Source: Hyphomonas pacifica
Lineage (GTDB): Bacteria > Pseudomonadota > Alphaproteobacteria > Caulobacterales > Hyphomonadaceae
DNA: 64,000 nucleotides
Direction of reading: 5' to 3'
Assembly: GCF_000682675.1 (NCBI RefSeq)
Contig: NZ_AWFA01000004.1
Location: 28,914-92,913 of the forward strand
The notes under the pieces are model-generated. The model saw only the letters and a list, made by a program, of their open reading frames with translations, was not told where the DNA came from and searched no databases. The stretch's first letter is position 1, and the number at the start of each line of letters is the position of its first letter. Shown piece by piece: positions 63,993 to 64,000 of this stretch. A program made the position numbers and the translations under genes.

Positions 63993-64000
63993 GGCCAGCA

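Overview
The window looks like a chromosomal segment of a GC-rich alphaproteobacterium. The ChvI/ChvG pair, a class II DAHP synthase, the glmU-rpiA-gor order, the waaA-lpxK-acyltransferase lipid A operon and an ECF41-type sigma factor all fit this. The overall flavour suggests Caulobacterales/Hyphomonadaceae (Hyphomonas or Henriciella-like); that placement is inference from protein resemblance, with no search run. Most of the segment is housekeeping and metabolism. I see no prophage, insertion sequence, CRISPR array or rRNA. One tRNA is present (Val, CAC anticodon).

Layout. 0-8 kb: ilvD, an unknown lipoprotein, and a split ChvI/ChvG envelope-stress two-component system with a hydrolase-like gene, a DUF3995 membrane protein and a cyclophilin between its halves. 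8-18.2 kb: an acetate locus made of a DcaP-type porin and acs (one operon), a LuxR-type response regulator (CrbR-like), a symporter-fused hybrid kinase (CrbS-like), and a two-subunit sodium:solute symporter with a nearby small membrane protein. A shared motif lies 57-75 bp upstream of three of these transcription units. 18.6-26.3 kb: rplY, pth, an oxidoreductase, a reductase, an RNase H-like unknown, HU, a MATE pump and class II DAHP synthase. 26.4-27.7 kb: a single gene fusing a TIR domain to a ParA-type ATPase, the most unusual protein here. 27.7-32.2 kb: gor, rpiA, glmU, gph and a small unknown.

32.2-32.8 kb: an AT-richer gap with a striking double palindrome, followed by tRNA-Val. 33-37 kb: the lipid A operon (DUF374 acyltransferase, waaA, lpxK, lpxL-like). 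37-41.7 kb: a SulP transporter, an IclR pseudogene, a GAF-EAL phosphodiesterase, a membrane protein and a 23S-type pseudouridine synthase.

41.7-53 kb: a catabolic island of two facing operons. The rightward operon has two cytochromes P450, a crotonase and a DUF2855 protein. The leftward set has an LvaA/ACAD10-like phosphotransferase, an MFS permease, a double-hotdog protein, a zinc alcohol dehydrogenase, a secreted amidohydrolase and an OmpA lipoprotein. They meet at a shared terminator. Together they suggest oxidation of a hydrophobic, possibly terpenoid or steroid-like, substrate to hydroxyacyl-CoA intermediates; the substrate is unknown.

53-64 kb: small membrane proteins, a gluzincin lipoprotein, an ABC-F ATPase, an ECF41 sigma factor with its thiol-motif partner and a near-perfect ECF41 promoter, a TetR regulator with a clean operator facing a cupin-SDR-dehydrogenase operon, and a 5'-truncated exported unknown. 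Two families of intergenic repeats occur, one with MITE-like terminal inverted repeats.
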